From: Sulfitobacter sabulilitoris
GTDB taxonomy: Bacteria; Pseudomonadota; Alphaproteobacteria; Rhodobacterales; Rhodobacteraceae
NCBI RefSeq assembly: GCF_005887615.1
Contig: NZ_VANS01000001.1
Location: 1,532,024-1,596,023, forward strand
DNA: 64,000 nt
Reading direction: 5' to 3'
The position numbers and the translations under genes were made by a program. Shown piece by piece: positions 1 to 8,402 of this stretch (position 1 is its first letter; every line of letters begins with the position of its first letter). Below the pieces are notes generated by a model. It saw only the letters and a list, made by a program, of their open reading frames with translations, had not been told where the DNA came from and searched no databases.

Positions 1-516
1 CGCTTTGCCGCGCGCAACGACGCGCCCGAACTCACATCCGACGCGGTGCTGGGCCAAAGCCTTTTCGACTTTGTCGCGGGCGCGCAGGTCCAGGACCATC
101 TGCACGACACGCTGGAGCGCCTGTCCACTGACCCGAGCCTGTCGTGGGTGTTGCCGTTTCGCTGCGATGCACCGGATGTCAGGCGCACCATGCGCCAGTT
201 CCTGCGGCCGATGTTCTGCGGCGCGGCCTGCTCGGGGTTCATCTTTCACACCGTCGAGATCTACGAACTCAAACGTCGCCCGGTGGGCATGTTCCAGTTC
301 AAGCGGCTGCGCAAGCTGACACGCGAAAGCGGCGCACTGCTGCCGCCGATGACCATGTGCAGCTGGTGCCAGCGCGTGCGCGGCGACGCGACCGGCGGAA
401 AGTGGGTAGAGGCGGACGCCTTCGAGGCCGCAGGCGGCAGCGCCGATGTGGTGCTGAGCCACGGGATCTGCGGGGACTGCCTGGAACTGGCGGCCGATCT
501 TTTCCTGTGGAGCTGA
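1..516 (+). CDS. PAS-like sensor-type protein, 5' truncated by window edge
   Basis: The reading frame is open from base 1 and ends with TGA at 514-516, so only the C-terminal 171 codons are present and the true start lies outside the window. The visible N-terminal part (AARNDAPEL, then VLGQSLFDF) resembles the start of a PAS-like domain found in many alphaproteobacterial hypothetical proteins, followed by an FRCDAPDVRR segment typical of the same group. The C-terminal third has a CSWCQRVR motif and, about 40 residues later, a CGDC motif, which together could bind a metal such as zinc. No output domain is visible. Function is not known; a sensory or redox role is inference. Confidence 0.6.
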   Translation, partial: RFAARNDAPELTSDAVLGQSLFDFVAGAQVQDHLHDTLERLSTDPSLSWVLPFRCDAPDVRRTMRQFLRPMFCGAACSGFIFHTVEIYELKRRPVGMFQFKRLRKLTRESGALLPPMTMCSWCQRVRGDATGGKWVEADAFEAAGGSADVVLSHGICGDCLELAADLFLWS

Positions 517-660
517 CCGCCGCGCACGGCGCGATCGCCAAGTTCCCGTCACAATGCCCGCCCGCCGCGCGCCGGAACCCAATGGGAATTGACTGGAAAT
601 CGAATTATTAAAATCGCCGACGGTCCTAAGGGTGCCATATTTCCATGGCTCCATCGGATC

Positions 661-984
661 ATGGATTTCACAGACGCCCCCGCCCGCCGCCAACTCCGTT
701 ACCGCGCCCGCGCGCGCCGTGCCAGATGGGCCGCGCGCCTGATGGTGCCGGTCTGCGCCCTGACGGTCTCTGCCGCCCTCTGGACCGAACCGCAGATCGC
801 GGTCGAGTTGAAACGCGGGCTTGAGACATTGCAGCCTCTGCTCGAGGGCCGGACCGCGGCGGCTGAACGCGAGCCTGCGGGCGATGCGGTCATGGCCGCG
901 GCCGACCAGACCGCATCACTGGGAAATGGCCTGCCGCCCTCCGCGGTTCAGGTGCGCCGCGCGGGCGCCATCGCCATCGATTGA
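661..984 (+). CDS. Small single-pass membrane protein, hypothetical
   Basis: A short open frame of 107 codons with a very basic N-terminus (RYRARARRARWAARL) followed by a hydrophobic stretch at about residues 28-44, consistent with one membrane-spanning segment with the N-terminus in the cytoplasm. The remainder is Ala/Glu-rich and has no recognised domain. I chose the ATG at 661; an in-frame TTG at 589 would lengthen it, and neither start has a clear ribosome binding site. It is followed directly by the terminator of the convergent FKBP gene. The family is not recognised and it could be a non-coding frame in this G+C-rich DNA. Confidence 0.4.
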   Translation: MDFTDAPARRQLRYRARARRARWAARLMVPVCALTVSAALWTEPQIAVELKRGLETLQPLLEGRTAAAEREPAGDAVMAAADQTASLGNGLPPSAVQVRRAGAIAID

Positions 985-993
985 TCCGACATG

Positions 994-1022
994 AAAAAGG
1001 CGGCCCCCCGAGGGACCGCCTT
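994..1022 (-). terminator. Intrinsic terminator of the FKBP gene
   Basis: Read on the minus strand, an 11-bp stem (AAGGCGG, a U-G wobble, CCC, four-base loop, GGG, CCGCCTT) is followed by five T residues. It lies 55 bases past the stop of the FKBP gene. On the plus strand the trailing sequence is only weakly T-rich, so it mainly serves the minus-strand gene but may work both ways. Confidence 0.8.
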
Positions 1023-1077
1023 CTGTCTTGCTCCATCCGCATGACCGCCGAACGCGGTGCCGCGTGTCTGGCCCCGT

Positions 1078-1506
1078 TCAGGCGACCTTGACCAGTTCGA
1101 TGTCGAACTTCAGGTCCTTGCCCGCCAGCGGGTGATTGGCGTCCAGCGTCACGGTCGCCTCGTCCACCTCGACCACCGTCACCGGCATCGCCTGGCCATC
1201 GGGGGTCTGCATCTGCAACTGCGTGCCGATGTCCAGCGGGATCTCGGCGGGGATGCCTTCGCGCGGAACCGCCTGGCGCATCTCGGGGTTCAGCGGGCCA
1301 TAGGCCTCGTCCGAGGGAACCTGAACCGTTTTCTTGTCGCCGACTTCCATGCCGGGCAGCGCCGTATCCAGACCGGGAATGATCTGGCCCGAACCCACGG
1401 TGAACTCAAGCGGGTCGCGGCCCTGGGAACTGTCGAAGGTGGTGCCGTCCAGCAATGTGCCGGTATAGTGAATTTGTACGGTGTCGCCCGATTTGACCTG
1501 GGTCAT
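1078..1506 (-). CDS. FKBP-type peptidyl-prolyl cis-trans isomerase, SlyD-like
   Basis: The 142-residue product catalyses cis-trans isomerisation of prolyl bonds and, in this family, acts as a folding helper in the cytoplasm. The N-terminal FKBP half is clear: VQIHYTGTLLDGTTFDSS, then GSGQIIPGLD and an EAYGP segment. The inserted flap (residues about 70-120, IPAEIPLDIGTQLQM...) is the insert-in-flap chaperone domain of the SlyD class. The His/Cys-rich metal-binding tail of Escherichia coli SlyD is absent, and there is no signal peptide. The start at 1506 is set by a GGAG six bases upstream of ATGACC; a TTG at 1518 is possible but overlaps that site. Transcribed alone, ending in the terminator at 994-1022. 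Confidence 0.9.
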   Translation of the reverse strand: MTQVKSGDTVQIHYTGTLLDGTTFDSSQGRDPLEFTVGSGQIIPGLDTALPGMEVGDKKTVQVPSDEAYGPLNPEMRQAVPREGIPAEIPLDIGTQLQMQTPDGQAMPVTVVEVDEATVTLDANHPLAGKDLKFDIELVKVA

Positions 1507-1703
1507 CTGAATCTCCAATCATGTAAGGGAAAAGGGTGCGGGAGGCCGCGTATCTGCGCGGGTGCTCCTGAGATACGCCCTATGTGGGCATCCTTGGGCG
1601 CAGAGTAAACCCCGCAGCGGCGGGTTTTCGCCCTTTTCCACGGCGCGGACCCGTGACACTCTGACCCGGATCGACGAAAATTCAGCGCCAAGGACCATTT
1701 CCC

Positions 1704-2390
1704 ATGCCCATCACAACCTGCATCTTCGACGCCTACGGCACCCTGTTCGATGTCGCCGCCGCCGCGCGGCAGGCCGCGGCGGAGCCGGGGTTCGAAAAGC
1801 TGGCCGAGCGGTGGCCCGCACTGGCCGATCACTGGCGTCTCAAGCAGTTGCAATACACCTGGCTGCGGGCCGTGGCGCAGGCGCACACCGATTTCTGGAC
1901 CGTCACGCAGGAAGGGCTCGACTGGGCGCTGGAAAAGACGGACCTGGCGGGCGACGACGCGCTGCGCGAACGCCTGCTCGCGCTCTATTGGGAGCTCGAG
2001 GCCTATCCGGAGGTGCCGATGATGCTCGCCGCGCTGAAAGAGGCGGGGTTGAACACCGCGATCCTGTCCAACGGATCGCCGGAAATGCTGGCGGGTGCCG
2101 TCGATTCCGCGGGCATCGGCGACGTGCTCGACGACAGCCTGTCGGTAGAGAGTGTCGGCGTGTTCAAACCCGATGCACGGGTGTACGACCTTGTGGGCCA
2201 GCGCTTTGGCTGCGCCACGGACGAGGTGCTGTTCGTGTCCTCCAACGGCTGGGATGCGGGATGCGCCACCGGGTACGGGTTTCAAACCGCCTGGGTCAAC
2301 CGGGCGGGCGACCCGGTGGACCGCCTGCCCTGGACACCGGCGCATACGCTGGCGGATCTGGGTGGCATCCCCGCGCTGGCGGGGATCTGA
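1704..2390 (+). CDS. Haloacid dehalogenase type II (HAD superfamily hydrolase)
   Basis: A 228-residue HAD-fold hydrolase. Motif I is FDAYGTLFD (Asp9 as nucleophile), motif II is LSNGS near residue 118, Lys of motif III lies in GVFKPDARVY, and the late motif reads FVSSNGWDAGCA, where the Ser-Asn-x-x-Asp pattern is typical of L-2-haloacid dehalogenases rather than phosphatases. The family removes the halogen from short 2-haloalkanoic acids such as chloroacetate, giving 2-hydroxy acids. An AAGGA site precedes the ATG. It is the first gene of a co-directional set reaching to 8290 and overlaps the next gene by one base (TGATG). Whether it really acts on halogenated substrates cannot be told from sequence. 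Confidence 0.85.
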   Translation: MPITTCIFDAYGTLFDVAAAARQAAAEPGFEKLAERWPALADHWRLKQLQYTWLRAVAQAHTDFWTVTQEGLDWALEKTDLAGDDALRERLLALYWELEAYPEVPMMLAALKEAGLNTAILSNGSPEMLAGAVDSAGIGDVLDDSLSVESVGVFKPDARVYDLVGQRFGCATDEVLFVSSNGWDAGCATGYGFQTAWVNRAGDPVDRLPWTPAHTLADLGGIPALAGI

Positions 2391-3208
2391 TGGCGCGGTT
2401 CACCACCTCTGACGGGCTCTCGCTGCATTACGAGGACGACGGCACCGGCCTGCCCATCCTGTGCCTGGCGGGTCTGACGCGCACCGCCCGCGATTTCGAC
2501 TACGTCGCGCCGCATCTGGCGGATCACCGGCTGATCCGCATGGATTACCGCGGCCGCGGCCAGTCCGACCGCGATCCCGAGTGGCGCAATTACACCCTGC
2601 CGGTCGAAATTCGCGATGTGCTGGAACTGCTGGCGCATCTGGAGCTTGAGAAGGTCGCGGTCCTCGGCACCTCGCGCGGCGGGCTCAACGCGATGGGGCT
2701 GGCGATGGCGGCGCGGGACAGGTTGCTTGGCGTGGCGCTCAATGACGTGGGGCCCGTGATCGACCCCGCGGGCATCGCCGTCATCATGACCTACCTGGGG
2801 CGCAACCCCGCGGCCAGGACCCATGCCGAACTTGCGAAGGCGCTTGCGCATGTCATGATCGGGTTCGAGAACGTGCCCGCAAGCCGCTGGCTGGAAGAGG
2901 CCCGAACCCATTACACGCAGACCGACGGCGGATTGCAGATCACCTATGACCCCAAACTGCGCGATGCGGTCGCGGCGGGCGACACCGCGCCTGACCTCTG
3001 GCCGTTTTTCGACGCCTTGCAGGGGCTGCCGCTGGCCTGCATCCGCGGCGCCAATTCCAACCTTCTGTCACCCAAGACCCTGGCCGAAATGCGCCGCCGC
3101 CGCCCCGACATGATCGTGGCCGAGGTGCCGGGCCGCGGCCATGTGCCGTTTCTGGATGAACCGGAGGCCATCGCCGCCCTGCACAAATGGATCGAGGCCA
3201 TGACATGA
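2390..3208 (+). CDS. Alpha/beta hydrolase
   Basis: A 272-residue single-domain alpha/beta hydrolase. The nucleophile elbow is GTSRGG with Ser95; DYRGRGQSD matches the usual strand-4 region of lactonases and esterases; the catalytic His is most likely in GRGHVPFLDEPE near the C-terminus, a common ending in this fold. No signal peptide, so cytoplasmic. It overlaps the upstream HAD gene by one base and the downstream dehydratase gene by four (ATGA), so it is translationally coupled to both. Substrate is unknown; context with PcaD- and PcaB-like enzymes suggests hydrolysis of a carbon-carbon bond or ester in a catabolic pathway, which is inference. Confidence 0.85.
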   Translation: MARFTTSDGLSLHYEDDGTGLPILCLAGLTRTARDFDYVAPHLADHRLIRMDYRGRGQSDRDPEWRNYTLPVEIRDVLELLAHLELEKVAVLGTSRGGLNAMGLAMAARDRLLGVALNDVGPVIDPAGIAVIMTYLGRNPAARTHAELAKALAHVMIGFENVPASRWLEEARTHYTQTDGGLQITYDPKLRDAVAAGDTAPDLWPFFDALQGLPLACIRGANSNLLSPKTLAEMRRRRPDMIVAEVPGRGHVPFLDEPEAIAALHKWIEAMT

Positions 3209-4203
3209 ACACCGCCGCCCAGACACCCGTCACCATCGACATGATCCGCGCCGCCGCCAAACGGCTTGACCGGCATGCCCGTCGCACGCCGCTGCTGTCC
3301 TCGCCCTTTCTGGACGAGATCGCGGGCCGCCGGGTCTGGGTCAAGGCCGAATGCCTGCAACATACGGGCAGTTTCAAGTTTCGCGGCGCGTGGGCGGTGG
3401 TGTCCGGGCTGGATCCCGCCACGCGCGCCAAAGGCGTGATTGCCTTCTCCAGCGGCAATCACGCGCAGGGCGTGGCGATGGCCGCCCGCCAGCACCAGGT
3501 GCCTGCCGTCATCATCATGCCGCGCGACGCGCCCCGCCTGAAGATCGAAAACACCCGCGCGCTGGGTGCTGAGGTCGTGCTGTACGATCGCGCGACCGAG
3601 GACCGCGACGCCATCGGCGCCGCCATGGCGGCAGAGCGGGGCCTGACCCTGATCAAGCCCTACGACGACCCGCGGGTGATCGCCGGGCAAGGCACCACCG
3701 GGCTGGAAATCGCGGCGCAGGCGGCATCGGCCGGCGTGACGCAGGCCGATGTGATCGTCTGCTGTGGCGGCGGGGGGCTGTCCGGCGGCATCGGCCTTGC
3801 GCTCGAGGCCGAGGCGCCGGGCCTGCGCCTGCGCACGGCGGAACCGCAGGGCTTCGACGATGTGGCGCGGTCGCTGCGCAGTGGCCGGATCGAGCGGAAC
3901 GCGGCGCTGACCGGCTCCATCTGCGATGCGATCATCACGCCGCAACCGGGCGACATCACCTTTCCCATTCTCAAGCGGCTGGCGGGTCCCGGCCTCGCGG
4001 TCAGCGACGACGAGGCGCTTGAGGCGATGGCGCAGGCCTTTACGCGGCTCAAGGTCGTGGCCGAACCGGGCGGCGCCGTGGCGCTGGCCGCCGCCCTCTA
4101 TCGTGCCGACCAGATCGAAGGAACCGATGTGATCGTGACCATTTCAGGCGGCAACGTCGATGCCGATGTCTTTATCGATGCGCTGCGCCGCTTCGGCGCC
4201 TGA
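3205..4203 (+). CDS. Threonine/serine dehydratase family, PLP-dependent
   Basis: A 332-residue fold-type II PLP enzyme. Lys58 in the GSFKFRGA motif should form the Schiff base, SSGNHAQG binds the carboxylate, and CGGGGLSGG near residue 190 is the phosphate-binding glycine loop. The family deaminates threonine or serine to 2-oxo acids; close relatives are serine racemase and 3-hydroxyaspartate dehydratase. The protein has only the catalytic domain and lacks the C-terminal ACT regulatory domain of biosynthetic IlvA, which points to a catabolic role. The ATG overlaps the stop of the upstream hydrolase (ATGA). Within this operon hydroxyaspartate or another hydroxy-amino acid is possible, but substrate cannot be fixed from sequence. 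Confidence 0.85.
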   Translation: MNTAAQTPVTIDMIRAAAKRLDRHARRTPLLSSPFLDEIAGRRVWVKAECLQHTGSFKFRGAWAVVSGLDPATRAKGVIAFSSGNHAQGVAMAARQHQVPAVIIMPRDAPRLKIENTRALGAEVVLYDRATEDRDAIGAAMAAERGLTLIKPYDDPRVIAGQGTTGLEIAAQAASAGVTQADVIVCCGGGGLSGGIGLALEAEAPGLRLRTAEPQGFDDVARSLRSGRIERNAALTGSICDAIITPQPGDITFPILKRLAGPGLAVSDDEALEAMAQAFTRLKVVAEPGGAVALAAALYRADQIEGTDVIVTISGGNVDADVFIDALRRFGA

Positions 4204-4236
4204 CCCGCGCGCGGGATGCACCAAGGGAGAAAACAT

Positions 4237-5025
4237 ATGAAACTGGCCGACGTGGGCGACGTGCGCCTTCACTACCGGATCGACGGGCCGGACGATGGCG
4301 CGCCCGTGGTCTTTGCCAATTCGCTGGGCACCGATATGCGGCTGTGGGATCCGATCCTGCCGCTGCTGCCGCCGGGCTACAAATATATCCGCTTTGACAA
4401 GCGCGGGCACGGGTTGTCCACCTGCCCACCCAGCCCCTACACGATGGGCGCGCTGATCACCGACACCGAGCGCCTGCTCGATCACCTTGGCGTCAGGGAT
4501 TGCGTGTTCGTCGGCCTGTCGATCGGCGGCATGATCGCACAGGGCCTCGCGGTCAAGCGGCTGGACCTGGTGCGTGCCATGGTTCTGTCGAACACCGGCG
4601 CAAAGATCGGCACGCCCGCCATGTGGGATGACCGGATCGCCGATGTGGCCAAGGGCGGGATAGAGGCACTGGCAGACGCGGTGATGGAGCGATGGTTTTC
4701 CAGCGAATTCCGCGCCACGCCCGAGCTTGAACTGTGGCGCAACATGCTGGTGCGGCAGGAGGACCAGGGGTACATGGGCTGCTCCGCCGCAATCTCGGGC
4801 ACCGATTTCTATACGCCCACGAGCGGCCTGCGCCTGCCCACGCTGGGCATCGCAGGGGCGCAGGACGGGTCGACGCCGCCCGATCTGGTGCGCGAAACCG
4901 TGGACCTCATTCCCGGCAGCCAGTTTCACCTCATTCGAAAGGCGGGCCACCTGCCCTGTGTCGAACAGCCCGAAGACTATGCCGAGGTGCTGACGAAATT
5001 CCTTCGCGAGGTCGGACATGGCTGA
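4237..5025 (+). CDS. pcaD: 3-oxoadipate enol-lactonase
   Basis: A 262-residue alpha/beta hydrolase that matches the PcaD family along its length: FDKRGHGLS, the nucleophile elbow GLSIGGM with Ser95, and a C-terminal KAGHLPCVEQPE containing the catalytic His. PcaD opens 3-oxoadipate enol-lactone to 3-oxoadipate in the protocatechuate branch of the beta-ketoadipate pathway, in the cytoplasm. The ATG at 4237 has GGGAGA eight bases upstream. It overlaps the next hydrolase gene by eight bases. The usual partners pcaC, pcaH and pcaG are not in this neighbourhood; only a pcaB-like gene is found two genes downstream, so the true substrate may differ from the classical one. Confidence 0.85.
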   Translation: MKLADVGDVRLHYRIDGPDDGAPVVFANSLGTDMRLWDPILPLLPPGYKYIRFDKRGHGLSTCPPSPYTMGALITDTERLLDHLGVRDCVFVGLSIGGMIAQGLAVKRLDLVRAMVLSNTGAKIGTPAMWDDRIADVAKGGIEALADAVMERWFSSEFRATPELELWRNMLVRQEDQGYMGCSAAISGTDFYTPTSGLRLPTLGIAGAQDGSTPPDLVRETVDLIPGSQFHLIRKAGHLPCVEQPEDYAEVLTKFLREVGHG

Positions 5026-5728
5026 CATCCTTCTGATCCACGGATCGGCGCATGGCGCATGGTGCTGGCGCGATACGATCCCGGCCCTGCAGGCCCTTGG
5101 CCACAGCGCGCGCGCCATTGACCTGCCCGGCCACGGCGACGACCCGACGCCGGTCAACGAGGTCACGCTCGACGCCTATGCCGATGCCGTGGTCGCGGCC
5201 TCCACCCCCCGGACGGTCGTGCTGGGGCACTCGATGGGCGGCTACGTCATCACCGCCGCCGCCGAACGCGCGCCCGAGCAAATGTCGCGGCTGATCTACC
5301 TGTGCGCCTATGTCCCGATGTCGGGCAAGACCCTGTCGGACATGCGCATGATGGCCCCGCGCCAACCGCTGCTGCCCGCTCTGCGGATGGCCCCGGACCG
5401 GCGCAGCTTTACCATCGATCCGGCCATGACCGGCGAGGTGTTCTACCAGGATTGTCCGCCGGGCACGGTGGACTATGCCAATGCGCATCTTTGCGCGCAG
5501 GCGGTGGCGCCCAACAACACCCCCCTTGACGTGACGGACCGGTCGCGCAGCCTGCGGCGCGATTATATCCGCTGTCTCCACGATCAGACGATTCCGCCGG
5601 AATTTCAGGTGACGATGACCGAGGACTGGCCCGACGGCACCGTGACCGAGATGGCGACGGGGCATTCTCCCTTTTTCGCCGATCCCGTGGGGCTTGCCGC
5701 GCGGATCGACCAGATCCTACAGACCTGA
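5018..5728 (+). CDS. Alpha/beta hydrolase, esterase/hydroxynitrile-lyase type
   Basis: A 236-residue hydrolase of the small EstC/methylesterase/hydroxynitrile-lyase branch, recognised by LLIHGSAHGAWCW at the N-terminus (oxyanion hole region), GHSMGG with Ser72 as nucleophile, and a C-terminal MATGHSPFF that supplies the catalytic His. Members cleave esters or cyanohydrins. It begins eight bases inside pcaD and is followed 12 bases later by pcaB, so it is an integral member of this operon. Its presence between pcaD and pcaB is unusual for the classical protocatechuate operons and may mark a pathway for an esterified aromatic acid; this is inference. Confidence 0.8.
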   Translation: MADILLIHGSAHGAWCWRDTIPALQALGHSARAIDLPGHGDDPTPVNEVTLDAYADAVVAASTPRTVVLGHSMGGYVITAAAERAPEQMSRLIYLCAYVPMSGKTLSDMRMMAPRQPLLPALRMAPDRRSFTIDPAMTGEVFYQDCPPGTVDYANAHLCAQAVAPNNTPLDVTDRSRSLRRDYIRCLHDQTIPPEFQVTMTEDWPDGTVTEMATGHSPFFADPVGLAARIDQILQT

Positions 5729-5740
5729 GCGAGGACACAG

Positions 5741-7066
5741 ATGGCCGCCAGCCCGTTCGACAGTCCGCTTTACGCGCAGCTTTTCCCGACCGGAGAGGCC
5801 GGGCGCCTGTTTTCCGACAGCGCGGCGTTGCGCGCCATGCTGCTGGTCGAAGGGGCGCTGGCAAAGGTGCAGGGCAGCCTTGGCGTGATCCCCGATCTCA
5901 GCGCCGCCGCGATCCACCGCGCCAGCCTCGAAATCCAGATCGATCCGGGTGCCGTGGCGCGGGCCGCGGGTGAAAACGGGGTGCCCGTGCCGGGCATCGT
6001 CGCGGCCTTCCGGCATGAGATGCAGGCGCCCGAGCATGCGCAGTTCGTGCATTGGGGCGCCACCAGCCAGGACGTGATGGATACGGCCCTGATGCTGCGC
6101 CTGCGCCAGTGCCTGGCGCTGGCCGAGGCGGACCTGCGCGCCCTGCTGGGCACCCTTGCCGATCAGGCCGACGCCCATGCCGAAACGCCGATGCCCGCGC
6201 GCACCTATGGCCAGCATGCCACGCCGACAAGCTGGGGCGCGGTGATCGCCACGTGGGGGATGCCGCTTGCGGATGCAGTGGACGCGCTCGACGCCCTGCG
6301 GCACGGCGCGCTCTGGGTGTCGCTGTCGGGGGCGGCGGGCACGGCGTCGGCGCTGGGGCCGCAGGCCGCGGCGACCCGCAAGGGCCTGGCCGAGGCCCTG
6401 GGGCTTGGCGATCCGGGACGCGGCTGGCACACCGACCGCGGGCCGGTGCTGCGGATCGCCGATTGGATGGCCCGGATCACCGCGACGCTGGGTGCGATGG
6501 GCAGCACCCTCATTTCGCTCAGTTCCAGCGACTGCGGCGAAGTCGGTCTCGGGGCGGCGGGCGCGTCCTCGACCATGCCGCAGAAACAGAACCCTGTGGG
6601 CCCGTCGGTTCTGGTGTCGCTGGCCAATCAGACGGCAGCCCTGCGCGCGGGCCTGCAAACCGCGGCCACGCATCAACACCAGCGCGATGCAGCCGCGTGG
6701 TTCACCGAATGGGCGCTTCTGCCGCAGATCTGCCTTGCCACCGCGACCGGCCTGCAACAGGCCCGCGCGGCGGCGGCAGGCCTGTCGCCCGACACGCACC
6801 GGATGGCGGCCAACCTCGACAGCGGTCTTGGCCTGATCCACGCCGAGGCGCTGAGCTTTGCGCTCGCCGAGATGATGCCTCGCCCGCAGGCGCAGGCCGC
6901 GGCCAAGGCCCTGTGCCAAAAGGCGGTGGCGACGCAAACACCCCTGCCCGCGCTGGCGCATGCCGCCTATGCCGATCTGCCCGCGACGCTGTTCGATGCG
7001 CGCCATCAACTGGGAACGGCGCCCGCCGATGCCCGCGCCTTCGTGGCGCGCATCAAGGCGATCTGA
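5741..7066 (+). CDS. pcaB: 3-carboxy-cis,cis-muconate cycloisomerase
   Basis: A 441-residue member of the fumarase/aspartase superfamily. The signature loop reads SSTMPQKQNP (residues about 273-282), and HWGATSQDVMDT and TYGQHATPTSW give the other two conserved active-site segments. PcaB converts 3-carboxy-cis,cis-muconate to 4-carboxymuconolactone; length and motifs fit PcaB better than argininosuccinate or adenylosuccinate lyases. It is preceded by an AGCGAGGACAC ribosome binding region and abuts the MFS gene without a gap (stop at 7064-7066, ATG at 7067). Since pcaC is missing nearby, an alternative role on a related carboxymuconate cannot be excluded. Confidence 0.85.
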   Translation: MAASPFDSPLYAQLFPTGEAGRLFSDSAALRAMLLVEGALAKVQGSLGVIPDLSAAAIHRASLEIQIDPGAVARAAGENGVPVPGIVAAFRHEMQAPEHAQFVHWGATSQDVMDTALMLRLRQCLALAEADLRALLGTLADQADAHAETPMPARTYGQHATPTSWGAVIATWGMPLADAVDALDALRHGALWVSLSGAAGTASALGPQAAATRKGLAEALGLGDPGRGWHTDRGPVLRIADWMARITATLGAMGSTLISLSSSDCGEVGLGAAGASSTMPQKQNPVGPSVLVSLANQTAALRAGLQTAATHQHQRDAAAWFTEWALLPQICLATATGLQQARAAAAGLSPDTHRMAANLDSGLGLIHAEALSFALAEMMPRPQAQAAAKALCQKAVATQTPLPALAHAAYADLPATLFDARHQLGTAPADARAFVARIKAI

Positions 7067-8290
7067 ATGACGCTGCGCCCGGCGGTCGTCTTCATCCTGC
7101 TGACGGTGATGATCGACAGCATGGGCATCGGCCTGATCATCCCTGTCATGCCCGACCTCATCCGCGAGGTGCAGGGCGGCGATCTGTCCACCGCGGCGCT
7201 GTGGGGGGGTGTGCTGTCCACCACCTTCGCGGTGATGCAATTCCTGTTCGGCCCCGTGATCGGCGGGCTGTCCGACCGCTTCGGACGGCGGCCCGTGCTG
7301 CTGATCTCGCTTTTGGTGATGGCGGCGGATTACCTCGTCATGGCCGTGGCGGGCAGCATCTGGCTGCTGCTGGCGGGGCGCGTGGTGGGCGGCATCACGG
7401 CGGCCACCGGATCGACCGCCAATGCCTACATGGCGGATATTTCGCAGCAAAAGGACCGCGCCGCGAATTTCGGCCTGATCGGCGCGGCCTTCGGCATCGG
7501 CTTCGTGCTGGGTCCGCTGGTTGGCGGTCTGCTGGCCGAATACGGCACCCGCGCCCCCTTTTACGCCGCCGCCGCGCTGGCCGCGCTGAACGTGATCTTC
7601 GGCTATTTCGTCCTCAGCGAAACGCTCGGTCAGGCGGTCCGCCGCCCGTTTTCGCTGAGGCGCGCGAACCCGCTGGGCGTGGTCCGGCAGTTGAACCGAT
7701 TGCCGGGGATCGGCGCGTTGCTGGCGGTCTATTTCCTCTACCAGGTGGCGTTCATGGTCTATCCGGCGGTGTGGTCCTTCTTCGGGCAGGCGCGGTTCGG
7801 CTGGGGCCCGTCGACCATCGGGCTGAGCCTTGCGCTGTTCGGGATCATGATGGCGGTCGTGCAGGGCGGGCTGATCCGGCAGGTGCTGCGCCTGTTGGGC
7901 GAACGGGGCACGGTGATCTACGGGCATCTCTTTGACATCGCGGCGTTTCTGGCGCTGGGCTTCGTGACCAGCGGAACGCTGGCGTTGATCCTGACCCCGC
8001 TGGCCGCCTTTGCCGCGGTGATCACCCCGGCGTTGCAGGGCATCATGTCGCGCAGCGTCGCCGCCGATCAGCAGGGCGAACTGCAGGGCGCGCTGACGTC
8101 GGTCGCGGCGCTGGCCATGATCGTGTCGCCGCTTGTCATGACGGGGGTCTTCGCCGCGTTCACGGCGCCCGGTGCGCCGCTGTATCTGCCCGGAATGCCG
8201 TTCTTGCTGTCCGCGGTGCTGATCGCCCTTGGGCTGGGCGTTTTCATCGCGCGCGGGCCGCGCCTGGCCACCGCGCCCGACCTGTCGTAG
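7067..8290 (+). CDS. TCR/Tet-family MFS transporter
   Basis: A 407-residue major facilitator with twelve likely membrane segments. The N-terminus FILLTVMIDSMGIGLIIPVMPDL is the hallmark of the TCR/Tet drug-proton antiporter branch, and the loop 2-3 motif A reads GLSDRFGRRPVL. Such proteins export tetracyclines or other compounds in exchange for protons. The ATG directly follows the pcaB stop codon, so it is translated from the same message and is the last gene of the operon. It is probably an exporter for a pathway substrate or intermediate rather than a true antibiotic resistance determinant; that is inference from context. Confidence 0.85.
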   Translation: MTLRPAVVFILLTVMIDSMGIGLIIPVMPDLIREVQGGDLSTAALWGGVLSTTFAVMQFLFGPVIGGLSDRFGRRPVLLISLLVMAADYLVMAVAGSIWLLLAGRVVGGITAATGSTANAYMADISQQKDRAANFGLIGAAFGIGFVLGPLVGGLLAEYGTRAPFYAAAALAALNVIFGYFVLSETLGQAVRRPFSLRRANPLGVVRQLNRLPGIGALLAVYFLYQVAFMVYPAVWSFFGQARFGWGPSTIGLSLALFGIMMAVVQGGLIRQVLRLLGERGTVIYGHLFDIAAFLALGFVTSGTLALILTPLAAFAAVITPALQGIMSRSVAADQQGELQGALTSVAALAMIVSPLVMTGVFAAFTAPGAPLYLPGMPFLLSAVLIALGLGVFIARGPRLATAPDLS

Positions 8291-8402
8291 CCGGGCGCGT
8301 TCGCGTCGCCTTGGCCCTTGCAACGCGGCCCGCTTTCGGGCCACGCTGCGGCGGAAACGCAATGCCTGATCCGCCCCCGCGCGGCCACCGAAAGACACCC
8401 CG

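Noticed and set aside
2390-5728. Three alpha/beta hydrolases as tandem duplicates
   Set aside because: Their elbows (GTSRGG, GLSIGG, GHSMGG), lengths and surrounding segments differ strongly, so they are separate families and not recent copies.
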